The position numbers and the translations under genes are program-made. Below are positions 54,458 to 64,000 of a stretch of DNA of 64,000 nt, piece by piece. Under the pieces are notes generated by a model that was not told where the DNA came from, searched no databases, and saw only the letters and a list, made by a program, of their open reading frames with translations. The stretch's first letter is position 1. Every line of letters begins with the position of its first letter. The stretch spans positions 620,001 through 684,000 of the forward strand of contig OZ345359.1 of NCBI GenBank assembly GCA_977006965.1, given 5' to 3'. Source of the stretch: Phymatolithon calcareum (lineage: Eukaryota > Rhodophyta > Florideophyceae > Hapalidiales).

Positions 54458-54542
54458 TAGAGAGATGAGTATCGAAAACAGCGAGCAGCTGCCCTGTTGC
54501 TCAAATTGAGGCTTTGGGAGCTTTTAAAATAAATCAACATAT
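54185..54542 (+). repeat. Inverted repeat 2, right arm (358 bp)
   Basis: Mirror of 53111-53468. The arms carry the 3' coding part of two divergent ORFs whose 5' parts differ. Confidence 0.9.
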
Positions 54543-54833
54543 ATCCCCCTCCATGCGCCTGCAGCAACTCCACCATGCATTCCTCGATCCGACTCTTTAT
54601 CGGAACAGTATGATCCATCTTGTTGAAACTTCTTCAGACCCATTCATCTCACGTATTAGATCCTGCTCTTTGACCACCCACGACTCTGCTATCCAATATC
54701 AAGGTACCCATACACGTGGCTGTGTATGACCACAGAAATCAGGTGGACAGGTTGATTGGGAATTCCCGAATGGACTTCGATGGGTGCAGAAGTCGGTCTG
54801 TGTTGCAATCGCGTCCAATTCTGTGCTTCTTAA

Positions 54834-56147
54834 ATGGCACCCCCAGAAGCTTTGCGACAACGTCGAGGACAAAATAATGGCACCGCGGCAGCCAAGCAAA
54901 CGATCACAACGCAAGCAACTCCCAAGCCTTGGTGGACATGGAAGACAGCGGTGCGATGGTGCGCGCGCCTGGCGCTCCTAATCGTTCTGTTGCTGAGCTG
55001 TGCGCAGGTCGTGCACATAGGGAACATATCGACGAAGCAAGAGACGGAGCGAGATCGTCCGTCCTCGAACACTGTGTTGTTGGTGGTTACACACTCGCGC
55101 GCAGAGTATCTAGAGCGCTGTCTACGTTCCGTGCTTGACAATCATCCGGGTGCGAAAGGCTGGCCTGTGCTCATATCGGCAGACCGTCAAGATGGAGCCC
55201 ACGCCGCGGTTGATGTGGTAATTGAAGCTGCGCACGATCGGGCCGCTCAGGATGGGGTACAGTTTTCATCTATGACTCACGAGGTGCCATACGTTCGTGA
55301 CTTTGTATATAAGGACGAGAGAACTGAGATGCTGGTGGATTTGGATGCGTACAGACGAATTTCAAAACATTATCTGTGGGCACTTGGCCGGGCATTCGAT
55401 ACAGGGGCGGAGCATGTTGTAGTACTGGAAGACGATATGGAAATTGCTCGCGATTTTTATAACTTTTTCGACGCCCTTGCTCCAATGCTCGACTCTGATC
55501 CAACGTTATACTGCATATCATCATGGAATGACAACGGGACGCCGAAACTCGCGTTGAACCACACGCAATTGCATCGCACCGACTTCTTCCCTGGACTAGG
55601 GTGGATGCTGACGCGGGCGATTTGGGAGGAACTGCGCGTGAAGTGGCCGAAGTTGTTTTGGGATGACTGGATGCGATCGCCTGAGCAAACGCGTGGGCGA
55701 CAGTGCGTGCGACCTGAGGTGAGCAGGACGCTGAACTTTGGGGAGATTGGAGCATCGAGCTCGTTCCACTACCGCGAACATATCGCCAAGGTGCGACTCT
55801 CCGATGTCGCGGTCAAGTTCTCAGAGTTGAATTTGGGCTATTTATCTCCGGAGATGTACGACAAGCTTATTTTTGGGCGATTGAGCAAGGCTGTGCGATT
55901 GAAGTTTTCAAACTATTTGACTTCCAGACCACAGAATGCGGATGTAATCGCGTTCTTCCCCAAAGGCAGACCTAATGCTATCGGAAAGAGAACTGGGATA
56001 ATGACGGATCATCGCAATGGAATTTTCAGAACAAGTTACAAGGGCGTGATTGTCATTCCATGGAACGGATATTGGGCATTTGTTGTTGAGCAGGGATATC
56101 AACCGCCAGAGGGGTACCAACTGGGCGCGAGTGAGTGTTGCGATTAG
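54834..56147 (+). CDS. MGAT1: GnT-I: alpha-1,3-mannosyl-glycoprotein 2-beta-N-acetylglucosaminyltransferase
   Basis: 437 aa, intronless, GT13 family. It is a type II Golgi enzyme: a 42-residue cytosolic basic tail, a transmembrane helix at about 43-61 (ARLALLIVLLLSCAQVV), then the catalytic domain. Landmarks are NTVLLVVTHSRAEYLERCLR, HYLWALGRAFDTGAEHVVVL, the metal/nucleotide EDD motif (199-201), YCISSWNDNG, FFPGLGWML and FWDDWMRSPEQTRGRQCVRP, all typical of GnT-I. It adds the first GlcNAc to Man5GlcNAc2 and so opens the route to hybrid and complex N-glycans. The length is close to the animal enzyme (445 aa). Confidence 0.95.
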   Translation: MAPPEALRQRRGQNNGTAAAKQTITTQATPKPWWTWKTAVRWCARLALLIVLLLSCAQVVHIGNISTKQETERDRPSSNTVLLVVTHSRAEYLERCLRSVLDNHPGAKGWPVLISADRQDGAHAAVDVVIEAAHDRAAQDGVQFSSMTHEVPYVRDFVYKDERTEMLVDLDAYRRISKHYLWALGRAFDTGAEHVVVLEDDMEIARDFYNFFDALAPMLDSDPTLYCISSWNDNGTPKLALNHTQLHRTDFFPGLGWMLTRAIWEELRVKWPKLFWDDWMRSPEQTRGRQCVRPEVSRTLNFGEIGASSSFHYREHIAKVRLSDVAVKFSELNLGYLSPEMYDKLIFGRLSKAVRLKFSNYLTSRPQNADVIAFFPKGRPNAIGKRTGIMTDHRNGIFRTSYKGVIVIPWNGYWAFVVEQGYQPPEGYQLGASECCD

Positions 56148-56215
56148 GGCGAGAGGATGGTCCGAGAAGATTTTGTAAAATAAATATATTGCGCGTTCGC
56201 TGGAATGCGTAGCGT

Positions 56216-56890
56216 TTAGAACGAACACTTGATTGCTCGAGACGAGGTTTCTAGTAGCTTGCTGTAGAGTTTCCAAGGAGGTGGACGCGAGGTCAAATAA
56301 AGAACAGGACAAAATAATAGACCAATGAAGTTACGATGACGAGGATCTTCGAGCTGCAAGAAATTTGAAACCTGCGTATAGCGAAAAACAAGACGGATGA
56401 AGAAAAATGTCAATGAGCAGATCTTTAAAGCACAAGAAAGGAAACGAGAAACGCGTGCGAAAAACGGACCAATTGTAAGCCCGAGAGAGATGAGCTTTGC
56501 GGGAATACAACGACCGCCGGGAACCTTGTCACGCAGAAGCTCAGCGGACTGCGGAATGAAGACGGAGTAAATGAGCGCAAGGAGGAGGGCGCGCTGTGCA
56601 AACTGGCGGCCGTGCGTCTTGAACCAGATTTGCGCAAACCGGAAGAACTCTTCCATAGAAAGAGTACCGTCGCGATTGAGGTCGTGCTCGGCTAGAATGG
56701 TGCGTACTGATGCTTTTGTGGGGAGCGTGGTCGAGCCCGGGGCGCCCTTGTTGAGCATGAAATGGAGGCGACAAAGCGCGAGGGTGAGCTCGCCGAGATC
56801 GATCTTGCCATCGCCATCCTCGTCGGCCTTAGTGAAGGCAATGTGAGCGAGGGCGAGGAATCCCTTAGTTTCCACAAAGGGCGTCGGCAT
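56216..56890 (-). CDS. EF-hand protein with hydrophobic C-terminal half
   Basis: 224 aa. The frame opens at GTG; the first ATG is at 56890. Two complete EF-hand loops are visible: DEDGDGKIDLGE (23-34) and DLNRDGTLSMEE (70-81), with Asp/Asn/Ser ligands at the expected places. From about 97 onward come hydrophobic segments (ALLLALIYSVFI, KLISLGLTIGPFF, SLTFFFIRLVF, FIGLLFCPVLYL) that may associate with membrane. I do not know the family. The stop lies only 69 bp from that of GnT-I, so their 3'UTRs probably overlap. The last about 60 residues might be intron read-through, as two AG acceptor-like words occur there, but no matching donor is clear. Confidence 0.65.
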   Translation of the reverse strand: MPTPFVETKGFLALAHIAFTKADEDGDGKIDLGELTLALCRLHFMLNKGAPGSTTLPTKASVRTILAEHDLNRDGTLSMEEFFRFAQIWFKTHGRQFAQRALLLALIYSVFIPQSAELLRDKVPGGRCIPAKLISLGLTIGPFFARVSRFLSCALKICSLTFFFIRLVFRYTQVSNFLQLEDPRHRNFIGLLFCPVLYLTSRPPPWKLYSKLLETSSRAIKCSF

Positions 56891-57679
56891 TGTGGCTGCC
56901 GGGAGATTGACACTTGAAGATGTCACGGGTAGTAGCAGATAGGTGCTATAACCTTTTATTAAAGCGGCTGTGTCTCTGCAGTGCTGGGGATGTGTGGATA
57001 CGGGATGTCGGAGATCCGTAAGATCGGAGTTAGATGCAATCAGTTCTAGATTGGATCATAATTAGATCTCATGATTGGATCCACGGTCCACAACTGGGCC
57101 ATCCAAACTTCCTAAACCCGCCCTGCTGGCCCACAGGCCCGGGCTTGAACGTGATGTCGCCATGCATGCTCTTCGCGAAATGCACAAAGCAAGGCGCTGT
57201 TGTTTCTCGTTGGATTGCACGGGGCAGGCCCTGGACGTGTGGAATGTAACGCTGCAGCAGAGGCACGTTGTAGAGATGCGGAGATAATAGTAAACCAGCC
57301 GGGCATAATTTGGCTGAATGCATCATTTGCAGAAGCATATTGTAGGTGCGACTGGACTGGTATATGGCGGGAATTTTGTTGGGTGGAGGCGCACCAACAG
57401 GGGAGATTAGGTTAGATTGCAAATGAATGAAAAAAATTTACGAAATTTTATCACTCTAAAAACCGCGCCCAATTTCATCCTATTCGTACGCGTATCCTTT
57501 TCTTTACCCCCTCGGTCCCCACCCTCACACATCTCGTTCCCCGCATACCACCTTCGCCCACGCGACCTTTCACACCCCGCCACCCCACGTTCTGCCGCGC
57601 CGCACACCAGCCAGTCTCCCACCATCCTTCTCTCCGTCCCTCCGTCCCGCAGTATCTGCATTTTCACCGGGTGCGCACC
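56891..57679. promoter_or_regulatory. Divergent upstream region between EF-hand and RRM genes
   Basis: 789 bp. The right 150 bp is pyrimidine-rich (57490-57665, long CCC/TCC tracts) and probably is the 5'UTR or promoter of the RRM gene. No specific element is identified. Confidence 0.35.
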
Positions 57680-58762
57680 ATGGCGGCCGACCCGCGCGCC
57701 TCCCTCGCGGCGCAGTTTCACGGCTTGCATTTCGGCGGCATGGGCGGCAGCGCCGGTTTAGGCAACGGCGGTAACGGCGGTGGCACGGCTGCAAATAACG
57801 CCGGTCACAAAAAGGTATTTGTGGGCGGACTCTCCTGGGAGACGAATGAGGAGAGTTTACGGCATTATTTCGAACGCTATGGCACAGTGTCGGATTGTGT
57901 CATCATGCGCGACCGTCACACGGGTCATCCACGCGGATTCGGCTTTGTGACGTACGACGATGAGGCGGTTGCCGACCGAGTGGCGTCGGCGCGCCACGAA
58001 CTCGACGGTCGTCAGGTTGAGGCTAAGCGTGCCGTGCCGCGCTCCGAATGCGTCCCGGCGGCGCGCGTGCATGCGCGTGCTACAAAGAAGGTTTTCGTGG
58101 GCGGATTACCGGCCACTTGTGGACAGGCTGAGTTTGAGGCATATTTCGCCCGCTTTGGTGATATAGCCGACGCGCAAGTGATGTACGACCATCAGACAGG
58201 TAATTCTCGAGGATTTGGATTTGTCACTTTTACTAGTGAGGCAACCGTGGAACGTGTCGTGGATCATGATGATCATGATATTATGGGCAAGTTTGTGGAC
58301 GTCAAACGCGCCGAACCGCGTCAGGTGCTCGATGCTAGACGTGGTCGTGACGCCTCTGTACCGGCATCATCTCCGTCATCGACTTCGGTGCCTGCTCCGC
58401 CGCGCGCGCCATTCGGTGCTGCTCAGGCGGCGTCCGCTCCGGCAACTTCCGGTGGTCCTTTTACGCCGTTTGGGTCAAGCTTTGGCGGTAGTGCGTGGGG
58501 CGCACCGGGAAAAACGGGTGTGACGAATGGAGTGCGTGAGAAATCTGTGCCGAAATTGGATCCTGATGGTCGCGGTTTCTTCGCACAGGGGCAGTTGTAT
58601 TCTCCGGAACTTGCGCAGCAGGTGCATGCACAGCTGTATGGTCAGTCGGTGCCGCGGGATCAGTTTTTGTCCATGTTTGCTCGGCCCGTGGCGAGCGCAC
58701 GTGTGGACAGACGGTTTCACCCGTATGCTACGAGGGAACGTGTCGAGCGGAGTTATCGGTGA
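57680..58762 (+). CDS. Two-RRM hnRNP A/B / Musashi-like RNA-binding protein
   Basis: 360 aa; the ATG at 57680 sits in an ACCATGG context, three codons after the GTG where the frame opens. A Gly-rich N-terminus (about 18-40) is followed by RRM1 (45-119; RNP2 KVFVGGLSW, RNP1 RGFGFVTY) and RRM2 (137-212; RNP2 KVFVGGLP, RNP1 RGFGFVTF). A Pro/Ala/Ser-rich linker with FGSSFGGSAWG follows, then a short C-terminal region. The tandem arrangement and linker length are those of hnRNP A/B, DAZAP1 and Musashi proteins, which bind mRNA 3'UTRs or take part in splicing. The target is unknown. Confidence 0.9.
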   Translation: MAADPRASLAAQFHGLHFGGMGGSAGLGNGGNGGGTAANNAGHKKVFVGGLSWETNEESLRHYFERYGTVSDCVIMRDRHTGHPRGFGFVTYDDEAVADRVASARHELDGRQVEAKRAVPRSECVPAARVHARATKKVFVGGLPATCGQAEFEAYFARFGDIADAQVMYDHQTGNSRGFGFVTFTSEATVERVVDHDDHDIMGKFVDVKRAEPRQVLDARRGRDASVPASSPSSTSVPAPPRAPFGAAQAASAPATSGGPFTPFGSSFGGSAWGAPGKTGVTNGVREKSVPKLDPDGRGFFAQGQLYSPELAQQVHAQLYGQSVPRDQFLSMFARPVASARVDRRFHPYATRERVERSYR

Positions 58763-61326
58763 TCGGGGGCGTGGACACATGGAATATTTCTCTGTGGGCA
58801 ATTTGGTTTATGGGCCGGTTGCTGCGGATGTTTTGTCATGTGGACCGTTACCGAGCAAGGAAGACGTGTATGTGCTGTTATGTGTCAAGATGCTTACTTT
58901 AGGAAGATGTTTGTGTTTGATAGGTGGACACATTTGAACATTACTGTAGAAAATCCGATAGTTTAGTAACAACCAGTGGTTGTCCGTGACTTTTTAAGTT
59001 TGTTGCTTCCGATGTCCAGCGTGACGGTGGTCGGCGTTTGCAACTTTAGGTGAAACTCAGTACGGGGGCAACGTACCAACATTATATTCTTTGTAGTTGA
59101 CTAAAAATGTAGTATTTTCTTCTTCGAGTCTTGCATGCAGTAGATGGGATGCTATCGTATCTTTTTGTGTCTGTCTTGTGTCTCCACTATTGCGCAGATA
59201 CGCAAAGAAGGGATTTGCAATCGCGTAAGATGATGGTATGCTCAAATGCTTAAAAAGATATACGTAGAGCAAAATATTGAAACACGGGAGAAAGCATAGA
59301 GTCGAATAACAACTCCAGGGGGTGCTCGTAGCAAACGGGGAAGAGAGGAGTCTCCTGAAAATGCATTCAGACAACGTGGATTGATGCCTTCGGATGGGTA
59401 CTCCCGAGCGACTTTTTGCCGATCGCCGACTAACTAGTATGGCTAGTATCTATGCCGGGGTTCTCTGCAGAGGATGCCAATTCAATTCATTCCCTCGAAT
59501 GTGGCGAGCGAGCAATAAGGGGGCTACCTACATGTAACAGTTTGAATCAGAAACAAGGAAATAAATCAGTAGAATGAGTTCAACTGCATGCACTAGATGA
59601 CCACAAGTGACAGCAAAGTTGGATCTTGTGGGGACGAATTCGACTTAGATGCATGCGATGCGATGCATACAAGTACGCTAAGTATGTCGACGAGAAATAT
59701 TTTGTACTGTAGTGTCAGACTGATGGATGCGAACTTTGTGAGCAACAAACATTACGAGAGTCAACTGCTCTCAAGTGCGATCCAAACAGTGTGTTCGCCA
59801 GGCAATGTGCGCATGCGGTAGATGTCAGTCAGGTCGGATTGCCATTGGAATGCTGCGATCAGACGGAACGCACGCACAAATACAGACTGGAGGGGAAACA
59901 TGCATAGAAACAGACTGGATGACCATGTAAAGGAAAAGCCTTCTTTAGATGAGCATGCATGCTGAAATAATAAAAGACCCGGTCTACGAAACGAAATTCT
60001 ACAGTAGTCGAAAGTATCATAAAGGACTATCTATCTATTGCAACAACAGGTATGCCGAACTGGTCCGCGGAGATTTTTCAAATTGTTTTTTCGAGTCTGA
60101 CAGACGGGAAAAGTGTATCTGCCTTTCGTAAGGCAGTCGGGTTCAGGTCCAAAAATGAACAAAAATCATGTACGTAGTAGCTGAGCAAGCTATCGTTGCT
60201 TAGGTGGCGATACGACGTGGTCTCGGTACAGATGTAGTGCCGCACAAATACATAAGATCGTAATTAAGTAGATTTATTGAGAGGGTACCATGATCATGAT
60301 GAGTCGCAGCTGGAGGAAAGTGGGCTAGGCACCTATGCACAAAGTCCATGCCCTTCGAAAATACGTGGGCTTTGCGAGCATTCACACGACTTAGACGTAA
60401 TAGACATACGGGCAAACGGCAGGGCCGGCTCTCCTCGAAAGCTTTCCAACGGTACAGTAGTATGTTGGCAGTGGACAGTATGCAAACATGTCGGAGTCCT
60501 CGCTCCGTAAACAGCAATGTGCTTATGCAACGGGGCAAAGCTTCGCATACCGCATCATGCTTAACTGAATCGATCACATCCCAAAATATAGAGAGTCAAA
60601 GCAAAGAGCACCGAAGAAAATTGTTTGGAATGGACATTCCTCGACGACAGTGGAAGAAGGCCTGCTCATTCTCAAATTATTTATTCTTGCTCAAGTCTGA
60701 CTGATTATTCTTTGATACAATCAAAGAGGATAGCGAAACCGTTATGGACTTGAGAGCCCTGAAGTCCTGCAAAGATAGTATCTAAAAAGCTTCCATTATC
60801 CGTGGGCTCGCAAGAAATTGTCGTTTTCTTCTGCCATGGATAACTGCTCCTTGCATAGATAATCACCTCCGGTGTGCTGTCCAATTGAAAAGGAGCGGCG
60901 TAATGCATACCGCAAGCTGATGGACTGCTTTTCAATCCTCGCGTGACCATGATCGCCTTGCAAGGCAATATTGGTCGTCATGCTTTCCAAAACAGATATT
61001 GTACTAGGGTCATTGCTTACAGCGTCAGTCCCCTACCCTAAATGGGTAGGTACTAAATTCAGAGTTACAGAACCTGATGTCAGGTAAGGCCGTTGGGAAA
61101 ACCCAAAAAATGATATCAAGCCATATGGCTTACACGACCGCAGAATCATTGGCCGCGTTCAGGTACATCCACGCAATACGCTGACGGAAGCCATTCAAGC
61201 TTGGGACGCGACCAACACTCGCACCTGACTCGCACCGTTCCTCGCCCATTCGATATGGCACATGCGCCCTCAGCACGCTAACCACCGTGAACGCAGCGGG
61301 CCTTCGCCCACGTATGCTCCATCATC
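58763..61326. other. Intergenic/accessory region, no gene recognised
   Basis: 2.6 kb, AT-rich. Short open frames only; an 87-codon minus-strand frame at 60705-60968 has natural-looking composition but no match. No tRNA or terminal repeats found. Confidence 0.4.
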
Positions 61327-62526
61327 ATGGCTGACACTCCAACCGACACAAACATGATACGCTCTGGCGCGCTTCAGGAAGAATGGAACACTCTTCGCGA
61401 TGAAATGGAGAAGCTTGTTCTGGCCATGGCACGCACATCTACACAGAAACAGCGCGACCGCAAGGTCGCCATCACAGAACGAATGACTGCAATCACCGCA
61501 GAAATGAGCGATGTACTTGCATCCGCAAAGGAGAAACTTCCACCGGATGATATTATCGAAAATTCAGATCCACCAGTTTACTCTCCGCGAAATCTTCATC
61601 GCGTGGAACGAACATATGACTCTTCCGATTCGGAAGGTCCTCCATCGTCTCGTGCGGCTTTCGACTTCTGTCCGGCAACACCGCGCGTTACTGTCGAAAG
61701 CCCGACTTCACGGGTGCGCAATGAACTTACCGTGCGCACCACTCTTGGGACGAAGCTTCGATCAACGCTGCGGAAAACAGACAGTCCTAAATGTGCTCAG
61801 CCTACGGTTACGCTCTCTGCAGAGGAACGAGAGGCTCTCAAGCTCGAGGAGAGTAGATTGGAACGTGAAGCACGCCGTTTACGTCGAGAAGAGCATAACG
61901 CTGACGAAAATGCTAACGCTCGTGCTACAGAGGTTGCGGCACGACTGAAAGAGATTACCGATCTGCGTCTCGATATCCCCGTACAGTCGATACCTGATGA
62001 TGACAAATCGCCGCCTAGTCGTGCTGCGAAGGCCGCTAAGCAATTTTTCGACGCTGCTCGTAGTCCAAGACTTTGGGGTGGGGATAGTAAGTCGCCGAAA
62101 CCATCAGCGGCTGTATCACCAACTTCGCCAACTGATGAGCCTGACAGTTTGTCCGATCTCAAAATCCCGCAACAGGGAGACGGCAAGGAGAATAGCGACA
62201 ATGGCGCGAAAAAACAGAGTAAGAGAAAAGGATGGTCAGGTGTGCGGGCCGCACTTGGGAAGAAGATGATGGGCACTTCACCAGGTGTTCGGAAGAAGGG
62301 GGATACAAAATGGGATACCGTATCGCCAGCTAATGTAGCTGATGCCACGCGGGATATCACTGATGGAAATGAGTTTACGGAGACAAGAGATAGATTAGTC
62401 GAACGTGGAGAGCGACTAGGGGGACTTGCAGAGGATGCAGAGGGAATGCGGGAGGGGGCTAGTGACATGCTTGCTGCGACGCGCGCACTGAGGCAGAAGA
62501 AGGCGAAAAGGGGCATATTTTCCTAA
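61327..62526 (+). CDS. R-SNARE-like protein with long low-complexity region (tomosyn/amisyn-type C-terminus)
   Basis: 399 aa. The C-terminus, TETRDRLVERGERLGGLAED followed by MREGASDMLAATRAL and KKAKRGIFS (about 352-399), has the heptad pattern of an R-SNARE motif. Arg361 of LVERGERL falls at the zero-layer position, as in VAMP (LERDQKL) and tomosyn. There is no transmembrane segment after it, which is the tomosyn/amisyn rather than VAMP arrangement. Two further coiled-coil stretches occur at about 14-60 and 165-205. The middle is Ser/Pro/Lys-rich and probably disordered. No WD40 or PH domain is visible. A regulatory soluble SNARE is the best guess. Confidence 0.55.
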   Translation: MADTPTDTNMIRSGALQEEWNTLRDEMEKLVLAMARTSTQKQRDRKVAITERMTAITAEMSDVLASAKEKLPPDDIIENSDPPVYSPRNLHRVERTYDSSDSEGPPSSRAAFDFCPATPRVTVESPTSRVRNELTVRTTLGTKLRSTLRKTDSPKCAQPTVTLSAEEREALKLEESRLEREARRLRREEHNADENANARATEVAARLKEITDLRLDIPVQSIPDDDKSPPSRAAKAAKQFFDAARSPRLWGGDSKSPKPSAAVSPTSPTDEPDSLSDLKIPQQGDGKENSDNGAKKQSKRKGWSGVRAALGKKMMGTSPGVRKKGDTKWDTVSPANVADATRDITDGNEFTETRDRLVERGERLGGLAEDAEGMREGASDMLAATRALRQKKAKRGIFS

Positions 62527-64000
62527 CTAGATGTTCTATTGGCTACTGAGATGTACCTGTTGTTCAGTATTGGTCTTCTCGAAACTTTTGAAATGCACTG
62601 GAGGCTCGATCGGTGCTCCACGGTCTCGAAGCAAAGCATATCTGACTGCTCGGCTAGTTTTGGTTTCATGTCGCACTCCGTTCTGCGAATTGTACTATTA
62701 TCTGCGTGTGCTGTACGTGATCGTTGGAATAACTTGGCTTACTTTTTTCAATAGAATGTCACCGAGTTTGTCGGTCCAACTATCACGTATGTCAGGGTCT
62801 GGCTTCACTCAAGTCGACTTGGTCCGGGATGATTCTCCGATTATCATTGCAATTGCTGAGGTCCGATCTACTGTAAAAGCGCCCGGTCTTCCTGATGTCC
62901 CTATCAAACATCAAGCTTGCTTCTGGGACGAGAGTAAATTTCAGCAGCAACCAGCGTATCTGATCACGCTTCACCATCAACAGCGCTTACTGATTTAGGT
63001 TAGTATCTCACGTCAGAAAGCGCTGACGAAAGTGCAATTTTCTTTCCAGTGCTCTTCTCAGTCACAGTTATTGTCTTCTGCCAACAACACTCGCTCAAGT
63101 TCTACTTCCTATTAACATACGCTATTTGGGGCTCCTCGTGATTCAGGCTATGAGTCTGGAGCCTCGATATCGATTATTGCTACGAGCACGAAACTCAGTA
63201 AACCCGTCGCATCAAGCATCAAAATCCCGCATACTGTGAAAACTATATCGAATGCGAGCCATGTCCTCCTCCTCCTCATAATCAAGTCGAAAAGAGCTTC
63301 GACTTACGGTGATATTCTTCACCGGCTGACGACTCCCTTCGTATCGCGATATTTCTGTGCGGCTTCCAAGACGACAAAATCCGGGTGCTTTCCACAAATG
63401 TTGGGAATAGACGATTGTGTCTGTGGTTCTTTTCGTGTGACTTCTCCAATTTCCTCATATGTGACGTTTCATGTCCTGAAAGACATCTCCAGAAGCTTCG
63501 GGTAGTAAGCAGAGTTAGCCCGATCTCTTCGAGTCCTCCGCATCGAGCAGCCCCCTTGTAGTCGTTGGCTTGTTGATGTTTACTAGAGCCTGGAAGTCGT
63601 GGTCAATACCCAACTTGTCCAGAAACTCTCTAGTACATCCCATTGAGACCAAGTTCTCTTTGCGTAAAATTCCGTTAAGTTACACAGCCACCATAGCGCG
63701 GGCGGGGAGGTACTTTCTAAGGAAACCGGTATAGAAATTTAAAGTCCTTACATTACGAAAGCTGCAGTTAGTAGTGCAACCTTGTACTCCACGTCACCTC
63801 CAAGAATTTCCTCTTGCCCGCTTCATGACTACCATTTCAGCCATGGTTTCTAGATTGAAAGCTGTGTTCGAAAGTTGGATACAAGCATGTTTGGTGCACT
63901 TTCAATTTCGTCATGAAACCTCTCCATTTCGCTTTCTTGAGGCGCTCGATCCTTTCAAGCTGAATTTCTTGCTGCGTAGGCTGGAAAGACATGAATATCT
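62527..64000. other. Window end, no gene recognised
   Basis: 1.5 kb with only short frames. On the minus strand near 63660-63500 a frame reads SMGCTREFLDKLGIDHDFQA, natural-looking but truncated and unrecognised; it may be a gene relic. Confidence 0.4.

Noticed and set aside
59057-59374. 105-codon minus-strand ORF as a small membrane protein
   Set aside because: It starts at TTG, and its hydrophobicity follows from T-rich DNA; there is no family signal.

Overview
This is a window of eukaryotic nuclear DNA, most likely from a red alga. The decisive gene is a plastid-targeted CpcS/CpeS-type phycobiliprotein lyase (16.3-17.3 kb), an enzyme that attaches bilins to phycobiliproteins. Glaucophytes or cryptophytes would be the alternatives. 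The other genes are ordinary eukaryotic housekeeping genes: proteasome alpha, eIF3f, LSm2, URI, RRP1, an RBR ubiquitin ligase, AVL9, GnT-I, mitochondrial ATP synthase delta and plastid-type G6PDH. Introns are rare: I can support four, in three genes, all GT-AG. Housekeeping genes sit close together and are separated by longer repeat-rich stretches. This intron-poor, islands-and-repeats layout resembles a florideophyte such as Chondrus; that placement is inference.

Layout. 0-6.3 kb is a dense block: REEP-like (+), proteasome alpha-6 (-), TTG1/DCAF7-type WD40 (+), AVL9 (-). 6.3-9.4 kb holds no recognisable gene. 9.4-10.85 kb carries an aminoglycoside-phosphotransferase-like kinase. 11.0-12.5 kb is a striking inverted repeat with two 577-bp arms around a 299-bp spacer. 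13.1-22.3 kb is dense again: valyl-tRNA synthetase (-), CpcS lyase (+), LSm2 (-), URI (+), RBR E3 ligase (+). 22.3-27.3 kb is accessory DNA with a LINE RNase H relic, a tRNA-Ala-like relic and an 891-bp element bounded by inverted repeats. 27.3-38.6 kb holds an RHD3/Sey1-like GTPase (-), G6PDH (+), eIF3f (-), ATP synthase delta (+), a FIST-like/ankyrin protein (-) and RRP1 (+). 38.6-54.8 kb is a transposon and pseudogene graveyard with degenerate LRR and piggyBac-like genes, LINE pieces, palindromes, tiny foldback elements and a second large inverted repeat. 54.8-62.5 kb returns to genes: GnT-I (+), EF-hand protein (-), two-RRM protein (+) and an R-SNARE-like protein (+).

Conserved genes nearly always alternate in strand. 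They form head-to-head pairs with 240-790 bp between start codons and tail-to-tail pairs as little as 69 bp apart, so bidirectional promoters and overlapping 3' ends are probably the rule here. There is no operon-like pathway cluster. Themes present are protein turnover (proteasome, RBR), RNA and translation (VARS, eIF3f, LSm2, RRP1, RRM), endomembrane traffic and shape (REEP-like, AVL9, RHD3-like, SNARE, GnT-I) and organelle function (CpcS, G6PDH, ATP synthase delta).

Start codons were moved to the first supported in-frame ATG wherever the open frame merely began at TTG or GTG.
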